64,000 nt of DNA from Azonexus sp. (GTDB lineage: Bacteria; Pseudomonadota; Gammaproteobacteria; Burkholderiales; Rhodocyclaceae): assembly GCA_030696345.1 (NCBI GenBank), contig JAUYSK010000028.1, positions 62,001-126,000 of the forward strand, read 5' to 3'. The notes below the pieces were generated by a model. That model searched no databases, was not told the origin of the DNA, and worked only from the letters and a program-made list of their open reading frames with translations. Positions 26,801-35,132 of the stretch are shown here, in pieces. Within the stretch, counting starts at the first letter, position 1. The number at the start of each line of letters is the position of its first letter. The translations under genes were made by a program, and so were the position numbers.

Positions 26801-26896
26801 ATTCCGGATCGGCGCCTGCGCCGGCAAGACATGCGTCAGATGCTCGACCCAATGGGTGAGGCGTTCGCGGATGGGAAGATCGCTCTCGGCGTTCAT
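23864..26896 (-). CDS. dabA: DabA (DUF2309): beta-carbonic-anhydrase-like subunit of the inorganic-carbon pump
   Basis: 1010 aa from the ATG at 26896, which has a near-ideal GGAGGATGAC ribosome site; the frame continues upstream but into the preceding gene. DabA hydrates CO2 vectorially in the cytoplasm on the DabB membrane partner. The four residues of the beta-carbonic-anhydrase-like zinc site are present: C487 and D489 in VVMCMDDREE, H677 in FGHGSGS, and C692 in SAYDCGACSG. The 15-residue spacing between His and the second Cys matches the family. It is the second gene of the operon, one base after the first. It carries two copies of the dispersed 13-mer (24005 and 26450). Confidence 0.95.
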   Translation of the reverse strand: MNAESDLPIRERLTHWVEHLTHVLPAQAPIRNFIHHNTLHGFQHLPFPEALAAAHGLTGAAVYWPDSRFHECHAAGRIRREDLVAALDDAGLADLDQLVVCTLTRSDVLLASLLENRQVPGASRFDWLARERGVDSDPVFALCRALTAALPEVAEKNDWRRLAGARWEALCQRVGGEWTLRSLLEYLTGEDVLERVRSVLQRHLAAHLDLGIAAWRNPRLELGFFAAWRACAGLDMQWELDELPNVRDEIVHLVDSPLDVLVEELSRLIPDESLWYGYLERLSLELPGWSGMFLWRDRNPARGDGTPVAMLDYLAVRVLLERMLCEDLMCRLTGAPMSFDELRAYYAASPAEFFVRDAARRQSLAEDLQAQAATLLDAENIASEQAWTTLAVAIASRQTERDALDRAWQLLCLSRQLELTPADLATLTPPDAEALLACAGSLTALQRGQIWLLAYERRYREQLFVALATNHPRQATVAAPSAQVVMCMDDREEGTRRHLEEIAPAVVTYGAVGFFGIEMYWQGLDDAEKTALCPVVVKPKHLVREVPEAGSEAAFAGHAAWREKRLRWRERLYQSTRRSPLGGTLLTALAGAPALASLVAATAAPGWFGETRQRWRQQLDGRVATELRLTAELASPATPEQPQAGFADAEQVDRIEAFLRMIGLTVNFAPLVLMFGHGSGSLNNPHLSAYDCGACSGRHGGPNARVFAAMANRPAVRQGLSERGIHIPETTWFVAAEHNTCDDGIEWYDLPCVPAPFQAALDTLVSQLGEACRAHAAERCRRLASAPERPSPWQGRQHVIGRASDFSQARPELGHATNAAAFIGRREMSRGLFLDRRVFLISYDPLSDDDGGIAEGILLAAGPVGAGIALEYYFSTVDNERFGCGSKITHNITGLFGVMEGADSDLRTGLPWQMVEIHEPMRLLVVVEQTPEVLTAILKRQPPLQQLINNAWIVLAAKSPSTAAIEFYCPRRGWLPWSGKAVLPQVARSSDWFAGEHEPLAPALLLGAAR
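24005..24017 (+). repeat. Dispersed 13-mer, GGAC form
   Basis: TGCTGCGGTGGAC, exact, inside dabA. Confidence 0.85.
26450..26483 (+). repeat. Dispersed 13-mer, extended form
   Basis: TGCTGCGGTCAAC at 26450-26462, then GCC, an eight-base loop, GGC and AAAAACC. It lies inside dabA. The inner part can pair as GCCCTG with CAGGGC. Confidence 0.85.
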
Positions 26897-26897
26897 G

Positions 26898-28343
26898 TCA
26901 TCCTCCGAACAGGCGACCAACCTGGCCAACGCTGCCCGCCACCAGTGACAGCAGCGGTGCCGGCCAGATGCCGAGAACCACAATGCTCAGACTCAGGATG
27001 CCCGCTGCCGCCGCTTCCGTCCGCGTCATGTCAGCCAGTGTCATGGACGGCCCCTTCAGGCAGAGGCGGCCAATCACGCGCAGTCCGTAGGCTGCGCCGA
27101 CCAGCATGCCGAGGCAGGCAATCATTATCCAGACGCCCCAATGACCATAGCCGCCGACCAGCACATGCAACTCGGCGATAAACCCGGCGCTGCCGGGCAG
27201 GCCAATCGCCGCCAGCAGCGCGAAGGCGGTAAAGAAAGCGAAACGGGGTGCCTTGCCAAGTAGCGAACCGTAATCGGCCAGATCGCGGCTGTGCGTACGC
27301 TGGTAAAGCAGGCCGACAATCAGGAAGAGCAGACCGGCAATCAGGCCGTGCGCCACCATCTGCATCACCGCACCGGTCAGGCCGGTGACATTCAGCGTGG
27401 CAATGCCAAGCAGCACGATGCCCATATGCGAGATTGACGAATAGGCGACCATCGCCTTCAGATCCTGCTGCCGCCATGCCAGGATGCCGCCGTAAAGCAG
27501 ACTGATGAAAGCGAGGATGGCCAGCCAGTCCTGCGCCGCCAGCAGTGCCGCCGGCAGCGTTTCGGCGGCGCGGATCAGGCCGTAGGCGCCCATCTTCAGC
27601 AAGACACCGGAGAGCAGAATGGAAACCGGGCTGGGCGCTTCGACATGGGCCAGCGGCAACCAACCGTGTAGCGGGAAGATCGGCATTTTGACGCCGAAGC
27701 CGATGAAAAATCCGGCGAAGATCAGCAACTGCGTATTGAGCGGCAGGCCGCGTCCACCTTCGGCCATGTCGACCATGGCAAAACTGTGGCCGGGCGCCGC
27801 GTCGTAGAGGAAGAGCAAGGCGACCAGCATGAAGACCGACCCACCCAGCGTGTACATGAAAAAATTGAGCGCCGCCCGCTGCCGGTTCGGCCCACCGAGT
27901 CGGTCGATCAGGAAGAACAACGGCAACAGCGTCGCTTCCCAGAAAACGTAGAACAGCGACCAGTCGCGAGCCGTAAAAACACCAAAAATTGCCGACTCAA
28001 GAAGCAAGACCAGCGTGAAGTAAAGTCGCGCCCCGGCCTCCATGCGCCGCGAGACAAGGACCGCGATCAGTGTCAGCAATGCAGTCAAGAGCAACATCGC
28101 CAAAGAAATACCATCAACGCCGAGCGCAAAATACGACCCCAGGCGGACATTCCAGGCCCTGCTTTCGAACATCTGGATGGCTGGCCCGGCCGGGTCGAAC
28201 TGCATGGCGAGCCACAGCGAATAGCCGAGCGCCGCCAACGCAAACAGCATCGCGACCTGCCATAGCCGAACGGCGAGGCGCGCCGGCAGCACAGCGACCA
28301 GCAAAGCCCCGACAACCGGCATGAAGACCAGCACTTTCAGCAC
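26898..28343 (-). CDS. ND4/NuoM-type proton-channel subunit, first gene of the Dab operon
   Basis: 481 aa with a GTG start at 28343 behind GGAGGGG. Best-conserved ND4-like member of the operon: TM5 glutamate in FWEATLLPLFFLIDRLGG, TM7 lysine in GFGVKMPIFPLHGWLPLAHV, a lysine in LLSGVLLKMGAYGLIR, and SISHMGIVLLGIA. It opens the five-gene run and is divergent from the peroxiredoxin across a 200-bp gap. Classical DAB loci have one such antiporter-like subunit (DabB), so this one and the two ND4-like genes at the other end are extra. Whether all are in one complex cannot be told from sequence. Confidence 0.88.
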   Translation of the reverse strand: MLKVLVFMPVVGALLVAVLPARLAVRLWQVAMLFALAALGYSLWLAMQFDPAGPAIQMFESRAWNVRLGSYFALGVDGISLAMLLLTALLTLIAVLVSRRMEAGARLYFTLVLLLESAIFGVFTARDWSLFYVFWEATLLPLFFLIDRLGGPNRQRAALNFFMYTLGGSVFMLVALLFLYDAAPGHSFAMVDMAEGGRGLPLNTQLLIFAGFFIGFGVKMPIFPLHGWLPLAHVEAPSPVSILLSGVLLKMGAYGLIRAAETLPAALLAAQDWLAILAFISLLYGGILAWRQQDLKAMVAYSSISHMGIVLLGIATLNVTGLTGAVMQMVAHGLIAGLLFLIVGLLYQRTHSRDLADYGSLLGKAPRFAFFTAFALLAAIGLPGSAGFIAELHVLVGGYGHWGVWIMIACLGMLVGAAYGLRVIGRLCLKGPSMTLADMTRTEAAAAGILSLSIVVLGIWPAPLLSLVAGSVGQVGRLFGG

Positions 28344-28467
28344 ATCCCGACCCCTCCGCCGGATTGTCCTGCCTTCTTTATTTTCATGGCGCGATTATGC
28401 CAGCGCCACCGGCAATATTGACAGGCCAAAGCGGAACCAAAGTAGCAGCTCAGCATCAAATGCCCGT

Positions 28468-28496
28468 TTGACATGCCATGCCCGCTTCGTTAAATT
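28468..28496 (+). promoter_or_regulatory. Sigma-70 promoter for the peroxiredoxin gene
   Basis: Consensus TTGACA (28468-28473), a 17-bp spacer and TAAATT (28491-28496), about 40 bases before the ATG. Confidence 0.65.
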
Positions 28497-28543
28497 CGCT
28501 GTTTCCCCCCAACCGAAATACCCATCACGTTAAGGAGTTCCCT

Positions 28544-29143
28544 ATGGCCGTTCTCGTTGGCAAGCAAGCCCCCGACTTCACCGCGACTGCCGTTTATGGC
28601 AACAATGAAATCAAGGATCTGACGCTTTCCCAGTTCAAGGGCAAGGCGGTCGTCCTGTTCTTTTATCCGCTCGACTTCACCTTTGTCTGCCCGTCCGAAC
28701 TGATCGCTTTCGATCACCGCCTGGAAGAATTCAAGCAGCGCGGCGTTGAAGTCATCGGCGTCTCGATCGACTCCCAGTTCACCCACCTGGCGTGGAAAAA
28801 CACCGCCATCAAGGACGGCGGTATCGGCCAGGTCGCTTACCCGCTGGTCGCTGACATCAAGCACGACATCTGCCGCGCTTACGATGTTGAACTCGAAGGC
28901 GCCGGCGTCGCACTGCGCGGCTCCTTCCTGATCGACAAGACCGGTGTCGTCATGCACCAAGTCGTCAATATGCTGCCGCTCGGCCGCAACATCGACGAAA
29001 TGCTGCGCATGGTCGACGCCCTGCAATTCTTCGAAGAACATGGCGAAGTTTGCCCGGCTGGCTGGAGCAAGGGCAAGCCTGGAATGACCGCCTCGACTGA
29101 AGGTGTTGCCGCCTACCTGGCCAAAAACGCCAAAAAGCTGTAA
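28544..29143 (+). CDS. 2-Cys peroxiredoxin (AhpC/Prx1 type)
   Basis: 199 aa from the ATG at 28544, which has AAGGAG upstream. It reduces hydrogen peroxide and organic peroxides using thioredoxin or another thiol donor. The peroxidatic cysteine is C49 in [10 protein letters not shown], and the resolving cysteine is C170 in [11 protein letters not shown]. The C-terminus [11 protein letters not shown] extends past the resolving Cys as in the sensitive typical 2-Cys type. A single-gene unit with its own promoter and a strong terminator. No ahpF or oxyR is adjacent. Confidence 0.95.
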   Translation: MAVLVGKQAPDFTATAVYGNNEIKDLTLSQFKGKAVVLFFYPLDFTFVCPSELIAFDHRLEEFKQRGVEVIGVSIDSQFTHLAWKNTAIKDGGIGQVAYPLVADIKHDICRAYDVELEGAGVALRGSFLIDKTGVVMHQVVNMLPLGRNIDEMLRMVDALQFFEEHGEVCPAGWSKGKPGMTASTEGVAAYLAKNAKKL

Positions 29144-29178
29144 CAATGTTTCGCCCGTTTGGCGCGGGCATCCGAATG

Positions 29179-29213
29179 GCCCCGACTTTCTTTTGACTGT
29201 CGGGGCTTTTTCT
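29179..29213 (+). terminator. Rho-independent terminator of the peroxiredoxin gene
   Basis: GCCCCGAC (29179-29186) pairs with GTCGGGGC (29199-29206) over a 12-base loop, followed by TTTTTC. Confidence 0.85.
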
Positions 29214-29274
29214 TCTGTAACTATTGGCCAATACCGGCTAGAATTTGCCGAATTTGCAACTTCCAAGACAAGCC

Positions 29275-29859
29275 ATGGCAGACTCAGAATTCCTCAGCAC
29301 CCGGCAAGCCGCGCTACGACTAGGCGTTTCCCTAGGCACCGTGCAAAACATGGTGGAAAGTGGCGCCCTCGAGGCCTGGAAGACATCAGGCGGTCATCGC
29401 CGCATTCCCGCCGCATCGGTTGAAGTCCTGCTCGCCCGTCGCAGGAATCTGACACCGAGCACCCAGGAACCCGGCTCACCGCTGGACATCCTGATTACCG
29501 AAGACGACCCGACCGTACAGATGCTTTACCAGCTGACCATGGAAGGCTGGAATCTGCCGCTCAAGCTTCGCCTGGTCGACAATGGCTTCGATGGTCTTCT
29601 ACAGGTCGGACAACGTATCCCCGACATCCTGATCGCCGACCTGATGATGCCGGGCATGGATGGTTTCGAGATGATTCGCAACCTGCGAGCCAAGCCGGAA
29701 TTGTCCCGCATGGACATCATCGTGGTCAGCGCCATCGACGCCGATGAAATCAAGGCGCGCGGGCTTCCCCCGGACATCACGATTTTTGGCAAGCCGATCC
29801 CCTTTGCAGAAATCAAGGGCTTCCTGCTTGGCCGGATGGCGGCACGCCAGCGACCGTAA
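29275..29859 (+). CDS. Excisionase-type HTH plus receiver-domain protein
   Basis: 194 aa from MADSEFLSTRQAALRLG. Residues about 5-55 form a MerR/excisionase-like winged helix (LSTRQAALRLGVSLGTVQNM, then KTSGGHRRIPAASVEVLLAR). Residues about 70-190 are a receiver domain, with the acidic pair in TEDDPT, the phosphoacceptor D122 in LIADLMMPGMDG, and Lys in FGKPI. The order, DNA-binding domain first and receiver last, is the reverse of most response regulators. It precedes a chemoreceptor gene by 127 bp on the same strand and may act with it, though no kinase is encoded nearby. The target DNA is unknown. Confidence 0.88.
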   Translation: MADSEFLSTRQAALRLGVSLGTVQNMVESGALEAWKTSGGHRRIPAASVEVLLARRRNLTPSTQEPGSPLDILITEDDPTVQMLYQLTMEGWNLPLKLRLVDNGFDGLLQVGQRIPDILIADLMMPGMDGFEMIRNLRAKPELSRMDIIVVSAIDADEIKARGLPPDITIFGKPIPFAEIKGFLLGRMAARQRP

Positions 29860-29986
29860 CAAATCCGAACGGCCCGCCCAGAACACAAGCGCTGCACAGA
29901 AATATTGTGCAAATGTAAAGCCCATGATTTGAGGCAGGTCTTGGCCATCAATGGTCAGGTATAAAAATTAGAAACTGGAGGGTGAC

Positions 29987-31504
29987 ATGGGTTGGTTCGG
30001 CAATAGCGCTTCGCTCAACAAGATTGACCGTGATATCGCAGCCATCGCCGACGGCAATGCCGACCTTTCGCATGCAGTCGGAACCAGTGGCAGCGATGCG
30101 GTCGGCAGAATCTCGAGCAATATCAACCGATTTTTCAGCCGGGTCCGTGGCCTGATTTCTCATGCCAGGGAGCGCAGTGTCAGCATCGCCGTCGATGCCG
30201 CCCGGATGAACCATCTGGTCCAGCTTACCGGTGATGCCGTGAAACGCCAGGAGGCGCTGGCCAGCGACATTTTCGAATCGAGCAACCGGGTCAATATGGC
30301 GGTTGGTGAAGTGGCGATGAATTCTGATGCCATCCAGTCTTCCACCCAGAACAATCTCGACCTCGCACAGCGCTCGCTGGAACAGATGGAAACCGTCGCC
30401 ACGACCATGCGTTCGACCAATCAGCATATCGAGCACTTTTCATCGACGGTGACCGAACTGCATACCAGTTCGATGAAGATCAACGAAATCGTTTCGCTGA
30501 TCAATGATATTTCCGACCAGACTAATCTGCTGGCGCTCAATGCCGCCATCGAAGCCGCCCGCGCCGGTGAGGCCGGACGAGGGTTCGCCGTGGTCGCCGA
30601 CGAGGTGCGCAAGCTGGCCGAGAAGGTCAAGACTGCCACTCAGGTCATCGGCCAGAACACCCAGTCGATGATCAACCTGGTCTCCGACACCTCGGCCAAG
30701 ACACAGACCATCGTCGGCGAAGTCACCCGGGCCAACGAATACATCGAAACCTCTGCTGCCGACCTGACCACCATGGTCGGCGACTTCAAGCGGACGACCG
30801 AGCAGTTGTCGACCATCTCCGGCGCCATCTACAACCTGCGCGAAAGCAATCAGTCGATTCATCGTGAGGTCGAGGAAATTCGCAATCACTCGGTCGATAT
30901 TTCCGGCCGCATGAAGCAATGCCTCGACTCGGCCAAGACGCTGCGCGAATCGACCGAAGACCTGCAATGCACGCTGGCCGACTTCCGCACCGGCAGCAGT
31001 GCCTTCGACACACTGCACGACAAGTGCATCGTTTTCCGCGACGCGGTCGCCAGCATCCTGCAACAAATGGCTGATCGTGGCGTCAATGTTTTCGATCAGT
31101 CCTACAAGGATATTCCGGGGTCGAACCCGAAGCGCTACACCACGTCCTACGATAACCAGTGCGACGCCGAATTGACCCGTCTTTTCGACGATGTGCTGCG
31201 CAACATGCCGGGCCTGATCTATTCGCTGGCCGTTGATAACAATGGTTATGCTCCGGCTCACAATGGCGTATTTTCGAACGCACCAAGCGGTGATCCGGTA
31301 ATCGACCTCGCCAAGTGCCGTCACAAGCGCATCTTCAACGACCCGGTCGGCCTGAAACTGGCCAAGAATCAGAAGTCGTCGCTGTTCCAGACCTATGTCC
31401 GCGACACCGGCGAAATTCTCAACGACCTGTCGATGCCGATCATGATTGGTGGCCGCCACTGGGGCGCCGTGCGCATCGGCTTCAAGTCGGAGATGGTGGC
31501 CTAG
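29987..31504 (+). CDS. Soluble methyl-accepting chemotaxis protein with C-terminal sensor domain
   Basis: 505 aa with a GGAGGGTGAC ribosome site. No signal peptide or membrane helix, so it is cytoplasmic. The central part is a four-helix-bundle signalling domain with the hairpin tip [20 protein letters not shown] and [17 protein letters not shown]. The C-terminal part (about residues 365-505) begins with a Cys- and His-containing segment ([19 protein letters not shown]) and ends with the Cache-like strand pattern [19 protein letters not shown] sensor at the C-terminus of a receptor is uncommon. It would feed CheA/CheW encoded elsewhere. The ligand is unknown. Confidence 0.92.
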   Translation: MGWFGNSASLNKIDRDIAAIADGNADLSHAVGTSGSDAVGRISSNINRFFSRVRGLISHARERSVSIAVDAARMNHLVQLTGDAVKRQEALASDIFESSNRVNMAVGEVAMNSDAIQSSTQNNLDLAQRSLEQMETVATTMRSTNQHIEHFSSTVTELHTSSMKINEIVSLINDISDQTNLLALNAAIEAARAGEAGRGFAVVADEVRKLAEKVKTATQVIGQNTQSMINLVSDTSAKTQTIVGEVTRANEYIETSAADLTTMVGDFKRTTEQLSTISGAIYNLRESNQSIHREVEEIRNHSVDISGRMKQCLDSAKTLRESTEDLQCTLADFRTGSSAFDTLHDKCIVFRDAVASILQQMADRGVNVFDQSYKDIPGSNPKRYTTSYDNQCDAELTRLFDDVLRNMPGLIYSLAVDNNGYAPAHNGVFSNAPSGDPVIDLAKCRHKRIFNDPVGLKLAKNQKSSLFQTYVRDTGEILNDLSMPIMIGGRHWGAVRIGFKSEMVA

Positions 31505-31511
31505 GAAGCAC

Positions 31512-31544
31512 TGCTGCGGTCAACGCCGGAAAAAGGCAAAAACC
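31512..31544 (+). repeat. Dispersed 13-mer, extended form
   Basis: TGCTGCGGTCAAC at 31512-31524, then GCC, GGAAAAA, GGC and AAAAACC. It matches the copy at 52528-52560 (other strand) at 32 of 33 positions. It lies between the chemoreceptor and dnaE stops. Confidence 0.9.
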
Positions 31545-31570
31545 GAGGGGCCATCAGGCCCCTCGTTCAT
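31536..31570. terminator. Bidirectional terminator between chemoreceptor and dnaE
   Basis: A perfect 9-bp stem, CGAGGGGCC (31544-31552) with GGCCCCTCG (31557-31565), and loop ATCA. On the minus strand it is followed by GTTTTT, strong for dnaE; on the plus strand TTCATTT follows, weaker for the chemoreceptor. Confidence 0.85.
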
Positions 31571-31575
31571 TTCCG

Positions 31576-34500
31576 CTAGCCGTTATAGACGATCTCGACA
31601 TTTTCCGGCTGCAGCCAGGCGTTTAGCGCTTCGAGCAGCGCATCATCGAGTTTGACCCGCACCGCCTCGCCGAGCACGATTTCGCACTCGGCCGTGTCAT
31701 TCCGATAACGAATCCGCACGGCTGCCGGCCCGGGCGCAAACGGCGTCAGCAGGCTCTTCAGTTTCCGGGCGTCGGAATTGCCGTTCATTTTCAGTAACAG
31801 ATAGCGGGCAAAGCGGGCGCGGGCTTCGCCGATGGTCATCAGCTTGTCGGCGGTGACGCTGTTGCTGCCGGAAAACTCGTCAAACCTGACTTTGCCTTCG
31901 ATGATCAGCACTTCGTCGGTGACAATTTTGGCCCGCTCAGCCTCAAACAATTCGTTGAAGACCGTCACTTCTATCATCCCCGTGCCGTCGTCGAGTTGCA
32001 CGAACAGCATCTTGCCGCGCCGGGTCATCTGGGTGCGCACGCCAACCACGACGCCGGCCAGCGTCGTCAGCTCCTTTGATGGTTCGAGCCGGTTGAGCGG
32101 CCGGCGGACGAAGCGCGACAGCTCTTTCTTGCAAGTATTGTAGGGGTGGCCGGAGAAGAAGAAGCCGAGTGCCGTCTTCTCCTGCATCAACTGTTCCTTC
32201 TCGGCCCAGCGCTTGACCGTCAGGTACTGCGGCGCATGTTCCTCGGCCACGTTGCCGATGTCGAAGAGGCTGGACTGCATGGCATTGCGCTCGGCCTGGT
32301 CGGCGAACTCCATCGCTACACCCACCGAGGCGAGCAGCTTGTGGCGGTCGGCATCGATGCTGTCAAAGCCCCCGGCCTTGATCAGGGCTTCGGTCGTGCG
32401 GCGATTGACCATGCGCTTGTCACAGCGCTTGCAGAAATCGAACAAGTCCTTGAACGGCCCATCCGTCTCGCGGGCTTTGAGAATGACATTGACCGCCTGC
32501 TCGCCGGTACCCTTCACTGCCCCCAGACCATAACGGATAGTGCTGCGGTCAACCGGCTCAAAACGGTAATTTGAGGAATTGACGTCCGGCCCGAGCACCT
32601 TCACCTTGTTGGCGATGGTGTCTTCGTAAAAAATCTTGATGGTGTCGGTGTTGTCCATGTCCGAAGACATGGTCGCCGCCATGAAGGCGGCGCAGTGGTG
32701 CGCCTTGAGCCAGGCGGTGTGATAGGTGACGACGGCGTAGGCGGCGGTGTGCGACTTGTTGAAGCCGTATTCCGCGAACTTGGTCATCAGGTCGAACAGC
32801 TGTTCGGCGAGCGCCGGGTCGTAGCCCTTTTCCTTGGCACCGGCGGCAATCGTCTCGCGGTGCTTGGCCATTTCCTCAGGCTTCTTTTTGCCCATCGCCC
32901 GGCGCAGCATGTCGGCGCCACCTAGCGTGTAGCCGCCGATGATCTGCGAGATCTGCATGACCTGCTCTTGATACACGATGACGCCATAGGTCGGCGACAG
33001 ACAGGCGGTCAGGTCGGGGTGGAAATAGTCGATCTTCTGCTGGCCCTTCTTGCGCAGGATGAAGTCGTCGACCATCCCGGAACCGAGCGGGCCGGGACGA
33101 TAGAGCGCGAGCACAGCGATGATGTCTTCGAAACGGTCGGGTGCCAGCTTCTTGAGCAGCTTCTTCATGCCCTCCGATTCCACCTGGAAGATCGCCGTCG
33201 TATTGGCGTCTTTCAGGATCTGGTAGGCGGCCGGATCGGTGAAGCCGAGGCTCATCAGACCGAGCTTCTCACCGGTCATCCGGCGGATGTACTCGACAGC
33301 CAGCTCGATAATGGTCAGGTTGCGCAGACCCAAAAAGTCGAACTTAACCAGGCCGACCTTCTCGACGTCGTCCTTGTCGAACTGCGACACCGTGGACGCA
33401 TCGCTGCCGGTCGCCTGGTAGATCGGGCAGAACTCGGTGATCTTGCCGGGCGCGATCAGCACGCCGCCAGCGTGCATGCCGACATTTCGCGTCAAATCCT
33501 CGAGTCGACCGGCCAGGTCGAACAGTTCGCGAATTGTTTCACCATCGCCGTCGCCCTGCATCATTTCCTTGAGCTGCGGCTCCTGCTCCAGCGCCTCGGC
33601 CAGCGACACCGGCTTGTTCTGGACGATGGGAATCAGCTTGGAAATTCGGTCGCACATTGAATAAGGCAGGCCGAATACGCGGCCGACGTCGCGGATCACC
33701 GCTTTTGAGGACATCGTACCGAAGGTGGCAATCTGGCTGACCGCATCCTCGCCGTAGTGCTGGCGCACGTATTCGATGACGCGCCAGCGGTTGTCCTGGC
33801 AGAAGTCGACGTCGAAGGCGGGCATCGACACCCGTTCGGGGTTCAGGAAGCGCTCGAAGAGCAGCGCATAGGCCAGCGGATCGAGGTCGGTAATCCCCAT
33901 CGAATAAGCGACCAGCGACCCCGCGCCCGAGCCCCGGCCCGGCCCGACCGGCACGCCATTGTTCTTGGCCCAGTTGATGAAGTCGGCCACGATCAGGAAG
34001 TAACCGGGGAAGCCCATCTGGACGATGGTATTGCACTCGAAAACCAGGCGATCGTCGTATTCCGGCCGGCGCTTCAGGCGCTCTTCCGGGTCCGGGTAAA
34101 GTTGCGCCAGACGGATTTCCAGGCCTTTCCGGGCTTCGGCAACGAGAAATTCATCGATGGTCATGCCCGGCGGAATCGGAAAATTGGGCAGGAAGTTCTT
34201 GCCCAGCGTCAGTTCGATATTGCAACGCCGGGCAATTTCCAGCGAGTTTTCCAGCGCTTCCGGCAGGTCGGCAAACAGCTCGACCATCTCGGCTTGCGTC
34301 TTGAAATACTGTTCTTCGGTATAAATCTTCGGCCGACGCGTATCGCCCAGCACATAGCCCTCGGCAATACAGACCCGGGCTTCGTGCGCCCGGAAGTCGT
34401 CGCGATTCATGAACTGGATCGGATGCGTTGCGACCAGCGGCAGGCCAAGTTCTCCAGCCAGATCGGCCGTCTGCTGAACAATTGCTTCCTGCTGCTGTTG

Positions 34501-35025
34501 ACCGTAGCGCTGGACTTCAAGATAGAAGGCGCCGGGGAAAATCGCCTCCCAGGCCTTGGCCCGCTCGCCGGCCAGATCGAAATTGCCGTTGATCAAAGCC
34601 TCGCCGATGTCACCCAGATGCGCCCCGGAGAGCGCGATCAAGCCATCGCAGCCGATTTCCCCAAACCACTCGCGGCGAATCTCGGCCCGATCACGCCGGC
34701 CTTCGACCAAGTAGGCCTTGCTCAACAGCTCGCACAATTGCTGGTAGCCGGCCCGGTTGCGGGCGAGCAGCAGCAGGCGATAGGCATCGTCGGGCGACTC
34801 CGGATTGGTGATCCAGACATCCGCCCCGGCGATCGGCTTGACCCCCTTGCCGCGCGCTCCGGTGTAGAACTTGACCAAGCCAAAGAGGTTGCCGAGATCA
34901 GTCAGGGCCAGCGCCGGCATACCATCGCCGGCAGCGCGTTTGACGGCATCACCGACGCGGACAATGCCATCGGTCACGGAATATTCGGAATGGATGCGGA
35001 GGTGGACGTAGCTCGGGGGATTCAT
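31576..35025 (-). CDS. dnaE: DNA polymerase III alpha subunit
   Basis: Replicative polymerase, 1149 aa from MNPPSYVHLRIHSEYSVTDG at 35025; the frame is open further upstream but has no homology there. Order: PHP domain (about 5-280), palm and fingers with VGPGRGSGAGSLVAY and ISKLIP, the catalytic pair in FDVDFC, RPGPLGSGMVDDFI, GGADMLRRAMGKKKPEEMAK, a helix-hairpin-helix region, and an OB-fold (TRRGKMLFVQLDDGTGMIEV). The motif usually written PDFDxDF reads PAFDVDF here, so the first Asp is Ala while both metal-binding Asp remain. Single-gene unit ending in a strong terminator. Confidence 0.97.
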   Translation of the reverse strand: MNPPSYVHLRIHSEYSVTDGIVRVGDAVKRAAGDGMPALALTDLGNLFGLVKFYTGARGKGVKPIAGADVWITNPESPDDAYRLLLLARNRAGYQQLCELLSKAYLVEGRRDRAEIRREWFGEIGCDGLIALSGAHLGDIGEALINGNFDLAGERAKAWEAIFPGAFYLEVQRYGQQQQEAIVQQTADLAGELGLPLVATHPIQFMNRDDFRAHEARVCIAEGYVLGDTRRPKIYTEEQYFKTQAEMVELFADLPEALENSLEIARRCNIELTLGKNFLPNFPIPPGMTIDEFLVAEARKGLEIRLAQLYPDPEERLKRRPEYDDRLVFECNTIVQMGFPGYFLIVADFINWAKNNGVPVGPGRGSGAGSLVAYSMGITDLDPLAYALLFERFLNPERVSMPAFDVDFCQDNRWRVIEYVRQHYGEDAVSQIATFGTMSSKAVIRDVGRVFGLPYSMCDRISKLIPIVQNKPVSLAEALEQEPQLKEMMQGDGDGETIRELFDLAGRLEDLTRNVGMHAGGVLIAPGKITEFCPIYQATGSDASTVSQFDKDDVEKVGLVKFDFLGLRNLTIIELAVEYIRRMTGEKLGLMSLGFTDPAAYQILKDANTTAIFQVESEGMKKLLKKLAPDRFEDIIAVLALYRPGPLGSGMVDDFILRKKGQQKIDYFHPDLTACLSPTYGVIVYQEQVMQISQIIGGYTLGGADMLRRAMGKKKPEEMAKHRETIAAGAKEKGYDPALAEQLFDLMTKFAEYGFNKSHTAAYAVVTYHTAWLKAHHCAAFMAATMSSDMDNTDTIKIFYEDTIANKVKVLGPDVNSSNYRFEPVDRSTIRYGLGAVKGTGEQAVNVILKARETDGPFKDLFDFCKRCDKRMVNRRTTEALIKAGGFDSIDADRHKLLASVGVAMEFADQAERNAMQSSLFDIGNVAEEHAPQYLTVKRWAEKEQLMQEKTALGFFFSGHPYNTCKKELSRFVRRPLNRLEPSKELTTLAGVVVGVRTQMTRRGKMLFVQLDDGTGMIEVTVFNELFEAERAKIVTDEVLIIEGKVRFDEFSGSNSVTADKLMTIGEARARFARYLLLKMNGNSDARKLKSLLTPFAPGPAAVRIRYRNDTAECEIVLGEAVRVKLDDALLEALNAWLQPENVEIVYNG
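32541..32553 (+). repeat. Dispersed 13-mer
   Basis: TGCTGCGGTCAAC, exact, inside dnaE. Confidence 0.85.
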
Positions 35026-35132
35026 GGCGCCAATTTTACCGCGAGCCGGCAGAACCACCGGTTGCCGATTACATTTTGCCGCGGCATCGGCTAGATTAGC
35101 GCCTTGCAATAATTCCAAACGGGAGACAGAAA

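Noticed and set aside
19382-28343. Ordinary NADH dehydrogenase (nuo) operon
   Set aside because: Only antiporter-like membrane subunits are present, interleaved with DabA; no nuoA-K set, Fe-S or NADH-binding subunits.
33757-35094. 445-codon plus-strand frame opposite dnaE
   Set aside because: Shadow of dnaE codon bias; no family features and no ribosome site.
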